From Leptospira neocaledonica (GTDB taxonomy: Bacteria; Spirochaetota; Leptospiria; Leptospirales; Leptospiraceae): a stretch of 64,000 nucleotides of DNA. Below are positions 46,201 through 56,600 of this stretch, one piece after another. Within the stretch, counting starts at the first letter, position 1. Each line of letters opens with the position of its first letter. The notes beneath the pieces were generated by a model, which was not told the origin of the DNA, ran no database searches, and saw only the letters and a program-made list of their open reading frames with translations. The stretch spans positions 372,001 through 436,000 of the forward strand of contig NZ_NPEA01000004.1 of NCBI RefSeq assembly GCF_002812205.1. The letters are read 5' to 3'. A program made the translations under genes and the position numbers.

Positions 46201-49200
46201 ACCTGAATGATTGGATCGTCCGTTTAGCAGAATTAGGAAAGGGTTTCCTAAATGCGCTATTAAAATCTCCCAAAATCGGACAAACTGCATCAGATCTAAA
46301 ATTATTCTTTGAACCAAGAATTGGCAGAAAATTTATATGGGAAACAAGCGGTTCGGAAGAATTATTACTGATCCAAGTATTGGAAGAAAACAAATTAAAG
46401 GTAGAATTAAAACTTTCAGAAAAAGATTCTGCGGAGTTAAAAATATTTTTTTACGATCCTAAAGATGGATCAGGGATTCCTTTCCAAAGAAAATTTACCG
46501 CAGGAAAAACTTTAGGAACATTTATAGAAGAAGATCATACGTTCAGAGAAAAATCCGGTTTGGATCTTTATCTTAAAACATGGGGAATGGATCAAAAAAT
46601 TGATCTGAATTTTCCAAAGAACGTTTCCCATGAATTAGAATCCGAGATCATAATCGATAAGGAATCTATATTAAATTTCCGGAAAGCAATCGGAGAATTA
46701 AGAAGAACAGACTTAAAATCAGATCCGAATCCTCCTCTTGGAATGAGTACTGCTTTTGCTTGGAAGGTACTCCTCTCTCCTTTATTTACATTAGAAAATA
46801 AGAATTTATTTAGGCTTTTACACTTCTCCCAAAATTTGCAATGGGAAAGAGAAGCAAATGATCTGGTTCCGGGAGACAAACTAAGATCCAAAGCAAGACT
46901 TGCTAAAGTCCGCAAACTAGGTTCTGGACAAGAGATCCAGATCCTGGGGGAAATTTCGAAAGAAGGAAAGAAAATCTGTGCTTTCCAAACCGGATTTTTG
47001 ATTCGAGATGTGCATTCTCAATTCGAAGAATTCGATTCCTTACCTTTTGAAAAAAGTATTCTGATCAAATCCGAAGCGGAATCTAATCTTCTAAATTCTA
47101 TTCCTTGGATTCACAAAAAAGAAGATCAAGAAACAAGCTCAGTTGGATATAAATTAAAATTCGTATCTACGAACCGCATTGTTCGATATTTGGACGTAAA
47201 CCAGGAACTTCACACAGTCGAAGGTAAGATCGAAAAAGATTCAGGTACTCATTCTAGAGAATGGGGGAAATTCAAATTTGAAGAAAAAGTCCGAGTAGGA
47301 ATTCCAACATCCTTAGATAGATTCTTCTCCAATCTTGCGGAGGCAGATCAAGAAGTTCCGCTTACTAAGCCCTATAAGGTGATATCCGAAACTTTTTATG
47401 CTCCCTCCGATATGAGCGAATATTCTGCGGCTTCTGGGGACACAAATCCTATCCATACCGATATTGATTTTGCAAAATATGCGGGCTGGAAAGAGAGAAT
47501 AGTTCATGGCTTATGGACTTCTTCTAGAGTAATTAAACAAATCGTAATGGATTTGGGCCAAGGAGATCCATCTAGATTATCTTCTTTTGAAGAAACTTTT
47601 GAAGCTCCCGTATACTTGGGGGAAGAACTACTTTTAGAAGCTTTGCATGTCTCTCAAAAGAAAGGATCTCAAATTCTTTCTATCAGCCTACAAAACAGAG
47701 ACGGGGAAAGAAAGTTAAGCGCAAAAGTAATCGTTTCTCCTAAAAAGACCGGCTACGTATTTACTGGGCAAGGTTCCCAATCCCAGGGAATGGGAATGAA
47801 ACTTCGAGATGAATTTCCCGAAGCTAAAAATGTTTGGCAAAGAGCGGAGAACACTACAAGAGACGAGTTAGGCTTCTCTCTTTTAAAAATTGTACAAGAG
47901 AATCCCACCTCTTTGAAAGTAGGGCAAAAAGTTTGGAATCACCCTAAGGGAGTTCTACATCTTACTCAATTTACTCAAGTTGCTTTAGTCACCAAATCCA
48001 TGGCGGACTGGGAGATACTAAAAGAAAGAGGCTTCTTAGATCAGGAGGCACCCTTTGCAGGACATTCTCTCGGAGAATTCTCCGCTCTATCCGCTCGAGG
48101 ATTTTTAGGTTTAGAGAATGTAATCCGGATCGTATACGGAAGAGGACTTACCATGCAGAGTCTCGTCCCAAGAGATAAAGAAGGAAGAAGTCCTTTCGGA
48201 ATGAGTGTAGTATTAGGAAATCGTCATGTAGGATTGGACGAAGAAACCATCCTGAATATTGTCGCCCAGATTAAAGAAGAAACCAACCTTCCTTTGGAGG
48301 TGGTCAATTTAAACATAAGAGACAAACAATATTCCGTGACCGGTGATCTTAAGGCTCTTGCCGAAATGGAAAACCGTTTCAAAGAGATCGTAAGAGGCAA
48401 AAAGACCACAATCCGTTTAGAAGGAATAGATGTACCTTTCCATTCTAGAGTTTTAGTAAATGGAGTCGCAGAATTCAGAAAAACTTTGGAAGCGAATGTC
48501 CCTCAGATATCCGGTTTCGAAGAATTAGACGGTAGGTATATTCCAAACCTAGTAGCGAAACCATTCTCTGTTGATAAGGAATTTATAAAGTACGTTTGCG
48601 AAGTTTCAGGAAGTCCTATCTTAGAAAAAATCCTAAAAGAAGATCAGAAACTTTCTAACGAAGAACTCAGAAGAATACTACTGATCGAATTACTTGCATA
48701 TCAATTTGCGATGCCAGTGCAATGGATCAAAACTCAGGACCAATTCTTTCAGGATTTAAAAGTCCGAAGATTGATCGACCTAGGCGCCAGAGGAGATCTG
48801 GCAGGCATGGCAAGACAAACTTTAAGGGAGGTTTCGGATCCTTCTTCTTTTGAAATTCTACATATAGAAGAAAATCGAAATGTGGTATTCTCAGAATTAG
48901 AAGATTGTGATACTGCAGAATTTTCTAAACTCAGAGAAATTTCGGAACCTATCTCAGCGGAAGCTCCGATCGCGAAAACAGAAGTCAAGATTGCACCCGT
49001 ACAGGTGCAAGAGATAATACAAGAATCGCAACAATTTGGTGGAGAAGAAGCATCCGTAAATCTCACTAAAAAGGATGCATTATTCGTATTACTTTCTTTA
49101 AAAGCGGGAATACGACCTGAAGAAATTTCAGAAGAAGAAAATATAGATACTCTATTTGGAGGAAATTCTTCCAAACGAAATCAAGTAATGGCAGATCTGG

Positions 49201-52200
49201 GAGCGGAATTCAAAACCACAAGTTTAGATGGGGCTCATGAAAAATCGTTAAAAGATCTCGTAAAATCTTTAGAAGAACAATCTGCATACACACAACCCGG
49301 ACCCTATCTCAGAACATCTTTCGAAGAAACTTTGAAGAAGTTCTTTCCACCTGATTTTGGTAGAACAGAAATCTTCAAATATCTGAAAGAAGAAAGAGGT
49401 TTAAGCACTTCAGGAATTTTTGCGATCAGTATTTTTCTTCCTTTATACGTTAGAGAAGGAGAGTCATTACGCAAAGGTGCTTTGAGTTCGATTGCATTAA
49501 ATTCTCGGATCGGAAATTCTAAAGACGCATCCAAATGGTTAGATAAAGCAGTGGATATATTTGCTCAGTCCAAAGGAATTCGGATCGGAAAACTTTCTGC
49601 AAATAGTTCAGGATCAGCCACCGGAACAAAAGTAGATGCGGCCGCTTTGGAAGAACTAGAAAGAAAGTACTTCGGGGCAGAAGGAATTTTCGGAAAAGCA
49701 ATTAAGAACTTCCAATCCAGGCTTTTAGGGGAAGATCCATTTGCAGAATTTCTAATAAAAGACCTGAATATTCTGCAAGAGGCGAGACAAAGAATCCAGG
49801 CAGAGGCCGCTCCTTCTTCCTTATTCGAAGAAAAGAAAATTGTTCGTTTTTCTAACTCGGAGCAATGGGCAAAGAAAAAACTTCTGCAAGGTTTGACCAG
49901 ACTCAGGACCGGAACTGCAAATCATTTCAATCAGGAAGATGAAAGGTATTTTGCAAATCATGCAAGTCCTCTACTCTCCCAAATTTTAGAATACTGGGAC
50001 AAAGTTCTAGAGAAGGACGAGGCGCAATTTCCGGAAGAAAAGAAAAACATCGGATCTAAGAGAGAATATTTAAGATCGATATCTTCCGGGTGGGATCCAA
50101 GTAGAAAACCGACCTTCCAGGCGGAAAACTCAGTATTACGCCCTAAACTCGAGATATCGGAAGAAGGAAATTTAAACTTTAAAGAAACAGAATATTCTAC
50201 TAATCTGAAGGACTTCTTCCATGGTAAAATTTCTATCGAAACGAGTAAAGACCAAGGAGGAAATTGGACAAAGAATCAGAAAGAGACAGAGTCTATTCTA
50301 AATTCTATTTCGAGTTCTTCCAAAGCAGGAATTTCTTTCTCCGGTTTGAAAGTTTTAGTAACAGGTGGAGGTCCGAACTCTATCGCATTAGAGACTGTGT
50401 TCGTCCTACTAGCAGGTGGAGCGGATATTATTCTAACGACCACTTCTTATTCTCCCGAAAAAGTTAAGTTTTATAAGAAAATATTCCAAAAATACGGAGC
50501 AAAAGGAGCTTCTCTTTCTTTAGTTCCATTCTCTCAAGGATCATTCGAAGATATACGCTCTTTATCTGAATGGTTGATCCAAAAAGATTGGGAACCGGAT
50601 GTTCTAATTCCATTCGGCGCAGTCGGAGAAGAAAATACAGGATCACAGTTGGATGATTCTTCTTTAACATCTTTGAGAGTCATGCTGCTAGGCGTGGAAA
50701 AATTGATCGGAACTCTAGGAAGAGTGAAGAATACACCGACGGAAACTTCTCCGCTTCATGTAATTCTTCCTCTTTCACCGAATCATGGTATCTTCGGAAG
50801 AGATGGAATGTATGCGGAAACCAAATTAGGTCTCGAGACTTTATTCCGCAAAAAATATTCGGAAGAAGACGATTGGGGAAAACATACAAGGATCCATGGT
50901 TGTGTGATCGGCTGGGTAAGAGGAACAGGTCTCATGGAGGCAAACGATCTTGTTGCCCAAGCATTGGAAGAAAGATCGGGAGTATTAACATTTTCCAGAA
51001 GAGAAATGGGACTTCTTTTAGGAAATTTAATCCAAACTTGTGTATTTCATTCTTCAGAACAGATCACTAAATCTAATTTCACGGGCGGCCTAGATTCCCA
51101 AACCGACCTGGGAAAAATCTTGGGCAAGATCCGTGGAGACATTCTCTCCGAAGCAAAGATCAAAAAGGAAACTTTCTCTCTTAAGAGTAAAATTATATTA
51201 GAAAAACATGAAACTCATAGAAGAGAATTCTTACCTAAAGAAGTGTATAAATATCCTTCTATCCCTAACCAAGCAAAGCTGAATGAGATAGGATATTTAA
51301 AAGAATTAGATTTATCTCAAACAATTTGTGTCGTCGGTTTTGCAGAACTTGGACCCGCAGGTAGCTCCATGACCCGATGGGAATTGGAAAAATCCGGAAC
51401 ACTTTCCTTAGAGGCCTCGCTCGAACTCGCTTGGATGATGGGCTTTATCAAGTACCAGGCTGCAGATAAAGGAAGAAGTTGGACTGATTCCGAAACAGGA
51501 GAAGCGGTCGCGGAATGGGAAATCAAATCCAAATATGAAGAAAAGATCCTAACTCATACAGGAATCCGGATCATCGATAAGGACTGTGTTGGTTTCGATC
51601 CGTCTTCATTATTCTCCTTTGTAGATGTAGTTTTAGAGGAAGACTTCTTCATTCCCGTTTCCAACTCGAAAGAAGCGGAAGAATTTAAGAAAGCAGAACC
51701 GGAAGCAACTGAGATCTATCATGATTCCGAAAAAGACAAATGGTTCGTGAGAAGGAAAAAAGGAAGTACGATCAAGGCCAGAAAAGCTTCCGACTTTAGT
51801 AGAAAAGTTGCAGGACAGATCCCGAAAGGTTGGGATCCGGCTAAATACGGATTGACCAAAGATCTAACCGCTCAGGTGGATCCGATCACAGTATATAATC
51901 TTTATTGCACATGCGAAGCATTCTTACGCTCCGGAATGGAACCTATGGAATTGTATGAATTCATACATCCTGGGCTTGTGGGCTCCACAGTCGGTTCCGG
52001 TATGGGAGGAATGGGCAAACTCAAAAGAATGTTCCACGACTTCTTGCTCGGAAAAGAAAGACAGCATGACGCGTTACAAGAATCGCTGATCAACGTTACG
52101 ACTGCTTGGGCACTCACCTCTTACGTAGGCGGATATGGCCCTGTCCAAACTCCGGTCGCCGCCTGCGCCACCGCAGGAATTTCCTTAGAAATGGCTGCAA

Positions 52201-53198
52201 GTTTGATCAAAGAGGGAAAAGCAGGCTTTATGTTAGCCGGCGCATTCGACGATTTCGCGATGGAAAGTTTAGTCGGATTCGGAGACATGCAGGCGACTGC
52301 TAGCAGTGTGGAAATGTTGGAACAAGGCATTGATCCGAAAGGAATGTGCCGTCCGAACGATATCAGAAGAGGTGGATTCGTAGAAGCACAAGGAGGAGGA
52401 GTCATTCTACTTGCAAGAGCGGACCTTGCTCTCGAAGCAGGACTTCCTGTTTATGGAATTTTAGCTTATGCAGGCTCTAAAACGGATGGAATCCAAGCAT
52501 CCATTCCTGCTCCAGGATTAGGACTTTTATCCCTGGGTGCGGAATCCGAAAAAGAAAAATCTCCGCTGAGAAATGCGTTAGCTCCTTTTGGTCTTACCGC
52601 AGACGATATAGGCGTCGCATATAAACACGATACTTCCACAAAAGCAAACGATAAGAATGAAAACAAACTTTTGTATAATTTATTATCTAAGTTAGGAAGA
52701 ACTCCGGGAAATCTATTGCCGGTAGTTTCCCAAAAATCACTTACAGGACATTCCAAAGGAGGAGCCGCCGCCTGGCAGACAATCGGAATATTACAAACTT
52801 TGGAAGAAGGTATTGTAACCGGAAATCGAAACTTGGAAGAAGTGGATCCTGACATGAACGACTATCAGTTCATTACTTTTACGGACGAAAGTATTCCATT
52901 CGGTAAACATAATATTAAAGCTGGAATGTTGACTACTTTAGGATTCGGACATGTCGGAGCACTTTGTCTTTTCGTTCATTCTGATTATTTCTTAGCGGCT
53001 CTCACCACCGAGCAAAGAGAAACGTATCTGAAGTTGAGAAGAAAAAGAGAGATCGCCAATCGGAACAGATATCATGAGATCAGAATGGGCTTAGGAAAAC
53101 CTATGTATGAAAGACATACGAAGTCTTACTTCCAGGAAGAAGAGATCAGGCTACTCATGAATGCGGGATATAGATCGAAACAAGGAGAGAAAAAATGA
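43290..53198 (+). CDS. fas: Type I fatty acid synthase, single chain (AT-ER-DH-MPT-ACP-KR-KS)
   Basis: A 3302-residue cytoplasmic megasynthase carrying all catalytic steps of fatty acid synthesis. Domains in order: acyltransferase (GHSQG, Ser145; APFHSPLL, His283); FMN enoyl reductase (about 430-680; FGGGMTPSTVEP, GGAAGGHHSWED); a linker region to about 1350; hotdog dehydratase (AASGDTNPIHTDIDFA near 1385); malonyl/palmitoyl transferase (VFTGQGSQSQGMG near 1490; GHSLGEFSAL, Ser1593); ACP (FGGNSSKRNQVMADLG, attachment Ser most likely 1960); ketoreductase (VTGGGPNSIALE near 2355; Tyr2508, Lys2512); ketosynthase (VAACATAG Cys2959, YKHDTST His3113, LTGHSKGG His3154). The order and lack of a built-in PPT domain match actinobacterial FAS-I, with about 230 extra residues. 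Its TGA overlaps the acpS-type gene. A fungal-like two-chain form and a polyketide synthase are excluded by domain order. Confidence 0.95.
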   Translation: MKTNYSSGAISSEQVSPIFKNLSDQSAKTFATFGGQGIDPIPELRSFYEEGHSHSEFWKTVFSSIEEECKTIHKDRLLGSLPFGFHLKDWLDRPESTPDHSILKNCTYSIPLIFLAQASALYRVVQDESNWETLFNEISGIFGHSQGVYAGFLLSSSPDKTTFLKNLSLILRNLISLGIRVQEEFPLLELDVSAKRFLKPDEIASPMAALKSENDPLLAKELEKFNLNRSSEDTIYLGLKNGPKARVVCGSPESLLEFRNYLSSNNFPHLDSWTFLKISAPFHSPLLRRVPVLLEEDVKRIGFNPKQSDLRIPLYDTRDGRDLRTESDIALALSRMAVAETLDWEICLGSLEKEESKVLLISFGPGIDAEKLCAPILKGKSYLIRNLSKSESYRSFTKEINLEFPKSWKEFQPETVELPNGKVFLKNNYSVWTGRAPIFGGGMTPSTVEPAIVIAAAKEGYLVEWAGGGQVTEELFRKRMEVFRKELPPEVGIVVNLLYLDAYLWNLQVPLVKKLKSEGAPIEGVTISAGIPETEEAIRILKDFESHGIWLNSFKPGTQKQIRQVISIAKQTPNSKILMQIEGGAAGGHHSWEDLGELVRSTYSEIRDCKNIILAVGGGIAEPQDSKSWLFGTWAGKNPMPVDAVFLGTRLMAAKECATSEKIKQALVEISGSENWKTTQEGKNAGGVISGRSGLGADIYYAENTWTKLSSFAEELTKGKETEEARKAVQSKKKELVSLINSTSKPYIGDLEEMSYTRILSRYLELTCPGQRLVSPEGNWPDHPFIDKSFRNRFIELVQRFEARISELTDQNSILEKIGSDFDPNTFLTEWKTRYKNADTILIMPEDTIFFFDVCKRPGKPVNFIPVIDEDLVKWIRSDSLWYSHCVDIEPDSCAWIPGPKAIKGIHEANEPVSLIFQNFLKVNLEDSKPKKIHWENLFDSDSQDKNILNFFQEDQIVNNSISIFENLDVNLNDWIVRLAELGKGFLNALLKSPKIGQTASDLKLFFEPRIGRKFIWETSGSEELLLIQVLEENKLKVELKLSEKDSAELKIFFYDPKDGSGIPFQRKFTAGKTLGTFIEEDHTFREKSGLDLYLKTWGMDQKIDLNFPKNVSHELESEIIIDKESILNFRKAIGELRRTDLKSDPNPPLGMSTAFAWKVLLSPLFTLENKNLFRLLHFSQNLQWEREANDLVPGDKLRSKARLAKVRKLGSGQEIQILGEISKEGKKICAFQTGFLIRDVHSQFEEFDSLPFEKSILIKSEAESNLLNSIPWIHKKEDQETSSVGYKLKFVSTNRIVRYLDVNQELHTVEGKIEKDSGTHSREWGKFKFEEKVRVGIPTSLDRFFSNLAEADQEVPLTKPYKVISETFYAPSDMSEYSAASGDTNPIHTDIDFAKYAGWKERIVHGLWTSSRVIKQIVMDLGQGDPSRLSSFEETFEAPVYLGEELLLEALHVSQKKGSQILSISLQNRDGERKLSAKVIVSPKKTGYVFTGQGSQSQGMGMKLRDEFPEAKNVWQRAENTTRDELGFSLLKIVQENPTSLKVGQKVWNHPKGVLHLTQFTQVALVTKSMADWEILKERGFLDQEAPFAGHSLGEFSALSARGFLGLENVIRIVYGRGLTMQSLVPRDKEGRSPFGMSVVLGNRHVGLDEETILNIVAQIKEETNLPLEVVNLNIRDKQYSVTGDLKALAEMENRFKEIVRGKKTTIRLEGIDVPFHSRVLVNGVAEFRKTLEANVPQISGFEELDGRYIPNLVAKPFSVDKEFIKYVCEVSGSPILEKILKEDQKLSNEELRRILLIELLAYQFAMPVQWIKTQDQFFQDLKVRRLIDLGARGDLAGMARQTLREVSDPSSFEILHIEENRNVVFSELEDCDTAEFSKLREISEPISAEAPIAKTEVKIAPVQVQEIIQESQQFGGEEASVNLTKKDALFVLLSLKAGIRPEEISEEENIDTLFGGNSSKRNQVMADLGAEFKTTSLDGAHEKSLKDLVKSLEEQSAYTQPGPYLRTSFEETLKKFFPPDFGRTEIFKYLKEERGLSTSGIFAISIFLPLYVREGESLRKGALSSIALNSRIGNSKDASKWLDKAVDIFAQSKGIRIGKLSANSSGSATGTKVDAAALEELERKYFGAEGIFGKAIKNFQSRLLGEDPFAEFLIKDLNILQEARQRIQAEAAPSSLFEEKKIVRFSNSEQWAKKKLLQGLTRLRTGTANHFNQEDERYFANHASPLLSQILEYWDKVLEKDEAQFPEEKKNIGSKREYLRSISSGWDPSRKPTFQAENSVLRPKLEISEEGNLNFKETEYSTNLKDFFHGKISIETSKDQGGNWTKNQKETESILNSISSSSKAGISFSGLKVLVTGGGPNSIALETVFVLLAGGADIILTTTSYSPEKVKFYKKIFQKYGAKGASLSLVPFSQGSFEDIRSLSEWLIQKDWEPDVLIPFGAVGEENTGSQLDDSSLTSLRVMLLGVEKLIGTLGRVKNTPTETSPLHVILPLSPNHGIFGRDGMYAETKLGLETLFRKKYSEEDDWGKHTRIHGCVIGWVRGTGLMEANDLVAQALEERSGVLTFSRREMGLLLGNLIQTCVFHSSEQITKSNFTGGLDSQTDLGKILGKIRGDILSEAKIKKETFSLKSKIILEKHETHRREFLPKEVYKYPSIPNQAKLNEIGYLKELDLSQTICVVGFAELGPAGSSMTRWELEKSGTLSLEASLELAWMMGFIKYQAADKGRSWTDSETGEAVAEWEIKSKYEEKILTHTGIRIIDKDCVGFDPSSLFSFVDVVLEEDFFIPVSNSKEAEEFKKAEPEATEIYHDSEKDKWFVRRKKGSTIKARKASDFSRKVAGQIPKGWDPAKYGLTKDLTAQVDPITVYNLYCTCEAFLRSGMEPMELYEFIHPGLVGSTVGSGMGGMGKLKRMFHDFLLGKERQHDALQESLINVTTAWALTSYVGGYGPVQTPVAACATAGISLEMAASLIKEGKAGFMLAGAFDDFAMESLVGFGDMQATASSVEMLEQGIDPKGMCRPNDIRRGGFVEAQGGGVILLARADLALEAGLPVYGILAYAGSKTDGIQASIPAPGLGLLSLGAESEKEKSPLRNALAPFGLTADDIGVAYKHDTSTKANDKNENKLLYNLLSKLGRTPGNLLPVVSQKSLTGHSKGGAAAWQTIGILQTLEEGIVTGNRNLEEVDPDMNDYQFITFTDESIPFGKHNIKAGMLTTLGFGHVGALCLFVHSDYFLAALTTEQRETYLKLRRKREIANRNRYHEIRMGLGKPMYERHTKSYFQEEEIRLLMNAGYRSKQGEKK

Positions 53199-53641
53199 AA
53201 TTAGAATCACATACTCTTCCTAGTTTCGAATCGGTTACTAGTCCTTATGCTTCCGTGGGAGTGGATCTCACTTATATTCCCGAGTTCAAGGAAAGTTTAC
53301 AGGATAAGGCCACCTTCTTCTTCAAAATTACTTTTACCGATTGGGAAAGAAAAAAGGGACAGACTAAACCTGAAAATCAGAGGGCAAGTTTTTTTGCAGG
53401 AAGATACGCGGCTAAAGAGGCATTGATCAAGGCCTTGGATGGCTATCGTCTATTCCAAAAACCTGATCTAAATGTAAACTATTCGGAGATAGAGATACGA
53501 AATGATGATTATGGTCGTCCCTATTTTCGTTTTTACGGAAATTTTGAAACTTATCTGAATAATATAAAGCCGAATTCGATTCGGTTAAGCATCAGCCATA
53601 CGGGGGATTATGCATTTTCCGAAGTCCTCCTGATTTTTTAG
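53195..53641 (+). CDS. acpS: AcpS-type phosphopantetheinyl transferase
   Basis: A 148-residue enzyme that moves 4'-phosphopantetheine from CoA to the carrier-domain serine. The magnesium-site Asp is in SVGVDLTYIPEF and the Glu in FFAGRYAAKEALIKAL; the C-terminal ISHTGDYAFSEVLL is the conserved His-containing strand. It has a short N-terminal extension relative to E. coli AcpS (126 residues). The ATG overlaps the fas stop (ATGA), so synthesis is coupled, and the next gene starts ten bases later. In mycobacteria acpS also follows fas. Its obvious target is Ser1960 of the synthase. It may be specialised for FAS-I, with another AcpS elsewhere for free ACP. Confidence 0.93.
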   Translation: MKLESHTLPSFESVTSPYASVGVDLTYIPEFKESLQDKATFFFKITFTDWERKKGQTKPENQRASFFAGRYAAKEALIKALDGYRLFQKPDLNVNYSEIEIRNDDYGRPYFRFYGNFETYLNNIKPNSIRLSISHTGDYAFSEVLLIF

Positions 53642-53651
53642 GAGAAAGCGA

Positions 53652-56600
53652 ATGATACCAACAAGAAAACCAGAACCAGATTCATTTACCCAAGGAATAT
53701 TAAGTATTCCTGAAATAGATTCAGTTATTAGAGAGCTTAAAATTTTAAATCCTGGGCGTTCCGAAAAAAAAGAAATTTTACCGGAAAGAAAAGGAACTCT
53801 AAAAAAAGTACTGATCGCGAACAGAGGAGAAATAGCTAAAAGATTTTTTTTAGCGTTGAGAGAAGAAGGTATTCGCTCCGTTGCAGTAGTTACCGACCCC
53901 GACAGAGAACAATCCTGGTATGAGTCAGCTGACGAGATCATCTACATAGGAAGTTCCGATAAATATACAAATTCCCAAACAATCATAGCTGCGGCTCTAC
54001 TTTCCGATGCAAATGCAGTTTATCCTGGATACGGATTTTTGTCCGAAGATTTCAGATTCGTAGAATCATTAGAGGAAGCCTCCCTTATATATAATAAAAA
54101 TATAATATTTATGGGCCCCAAGGCTTCCGTAATGAGAAAGGTTGGAAACAAACTGGATGCCAGAAAATTGGCATTAGAGAACGGAATCCCTCTTTTATTA
54201 GGAAGCGGACCCATCACTGGCGGAGAAGAGATCGCCGTCCAGGAAGCGGAACGAATCGGTTATCCAATCATGATCAAATTGGATAGTGGTGGCGGTGGAA
54301 AAGGAATGGTCATCGTTAGAAATTCCAAAGAACTACTTCCTGCAATAGAAAGCGCTGTTCGAATCGGTGTCCAATCCTACGGAAACGGAACCTTCTTCTT
54401 TGAAAAATATGTGGAAAGACCTGCTCACTTTGAAGTGCAAATTTTCAACTCCACCGCGGTGGGAATCCGAAAATGCGCAGTACAAAGAAGAAACCAAAAA
54501 GTCGTGGAAGAAAGCGGAGAAACTTTTTTAGACGATAGGACCTTATTACAATTATTATCATCCGCAGAAAAGATCGCTCATATTTCAGGATACTCCGAAG
54601 GATGCGCCGCGGGAACCGTGGAATTCCTACTAGATTGTGAAACAGGTAATTTCGGGTTTTTGGAAATGAATACAAGATTGCAGGTGGAATATCCTGTGAC
54701 TGACCAATCACTGGGAATCGATTTGGCCAAATGGCAAATTTTATTTTTTGACGGAAGAGAACAAGAGATTCCTTACGACTCCGTGATCCGCAGAAGATTC
54801 TCGGACAGAAATCATTCTATTCAATGCAGAATCTATGCAGAAGATCCATTTCAAAATTATTCACCTTCTCCAGGAAAAATAAAAGATCTGGAACTCCCCA
54901 CATTCAACGGCGTACGTTGTGACTTTGGATTTAGAAAAGGTGATCGAGTATTAGGTGATTACGATCCAATGATCGGAAAATTGATCACCACGGGAACTAC
55001 AAGAGAAGAGGCACTCCTCAGAATGGAAAGGGCGCTTTCCGATCTGTACATCCGAGGGATCACCACAAATATAGAACAATTGATCAAGCTAGTAAGACAT
55101 GATCTATTCCGTTCAGGAGAATATGATAATTTAATTTTATCTAATAATGAAGAGCTTACAAAACCGGAAAAGGAATCAGAAGAAGAAGGAGCAGTCATCT
55201 GTTCCCTCGCTGAATCCGTTTTTATAACCGAAAATGATTTGAAAAGATCCTTTAGAGACAGGGACCTTCCTAAATTACTTCATACCCAAGAATCGGAATA
55301 TTCCCTTTATGAATTCGAATTAAAGTCGGAAACAAAAAATTATAAGACCCGCTTGTTCAGAACTTCCATTTCCAGTTATAGGATATTACTAAATGGAAAA
55401 GATTTTGGAACGATCGGAGTCTCCTTAAGTGGAGAATTGGGAGAGGAATTTTTAGTAGAATTCGCAGGAAGGACCATTCCTGTGCGGGTAGATCGTAGAC
55501 CTTCTTTTCATTTAGTGAGATTTCCAGACAAACAAGGAAAACTCAGATACGTAAGATTCTCCATTTTATCTAAAGATAAAAAAAATAACACATCCAACGA
55601 AGGCGTATTACGTTCTCCTTTCCAGGGAACATTCGTAAAGATATGCAATAATCCACAAACGAATGAGACATGGAAAGAAGGAGAAAACATCCATGAAGGA
55701 GATCCGATCTTAGTCATTTCCGCAATGAAAATGGAGACAGTTCTGACCGCGCCTGTTAGCGGAAAATTAGGTTATCTACTAGAACACGGCGACAGGAACA
55801 AATTAGTCAGAGGAATGACTGCCTCAGGAATGGTTTTAGGCAAAGGATTGAGCGAAGGGGAAATACTCGCAAAAATAGAAACGGAACAAAAATCTGAGAC
55901 CAAAAAAGAATTAGATAATCATAATGCTTCAGAAGGCTCCATTTGGGAAATCTGGCCTTCTATAGAAACAGATGCAGAGCAAAAATCTACTTCCATACAA
56001 AAAACTTCAGGCTCCGATCTGAGAATCTTATTGAAGTCTTGGATATTGGGAACGTTCAGAGAACAAGATGCAGTAGAAAAAATCTACTCTATACTTTCAA
56101 ATTTCGAATTTGCCAAACTTTCTGATTCGGAAAACCGACAATGGGGAAATTTCTATATCGAACTTTTGAAATTCCATGTATTAGTACGAAGAATATTTTC
56201 TTCCGATCCTGGAACAAAATTTTCTCATTACGGAGAAATACAAAGAGCTCTATCAGAATGGGACACAGAAGGATATAATCCGCCTAAAACCACGAAAAAA
56301 CTTTTATCAAATGCATTTCATTATTATGGAATAAAACCTTGGAATCCACTTCGAAGAACTAAAAACCAAAAAGATGCATTCATATTTTTAGTAAAAGCCT
56401 ATGCGAATCTCAGAGAAGGAAAAGAGCTCGTTGCAAAACTTTTGGAAAAACTTTCCATTTACGCTCCTCCGACTCCTTCTATAGACCTTGCATTAAACGG
56501 GATTTTATATTTAGAAGAAAGAGAGAAGGAAAGCTCGCTCGAAAAAACAGTCCGAAAAATATTAAACTCCAGAGGAAATCGTCCCCAAAAATTCAAAGGG

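Noticed and set aside
43724..52855. Many open frames of 60-140 codons on the minus strand within fas, and similar ones inside the carboxylase gene
   Set aside because: They are out-of-frame shadows of long A/G-rich coding sequence, with no ribosome sites and no recognisable protein features.
43290..53198. Polyketide or polyunsaturated fatty acid synthase as identity of the 3302-aa protein
   Set aside because: The order AT-ER-DH-MPT-ACP-KR-KS with an N-terminal FMN-type ER and C-terminal KS is that of FAS-I; PKS and PUFA synthases start with KS and usually carry tandem ACPs.
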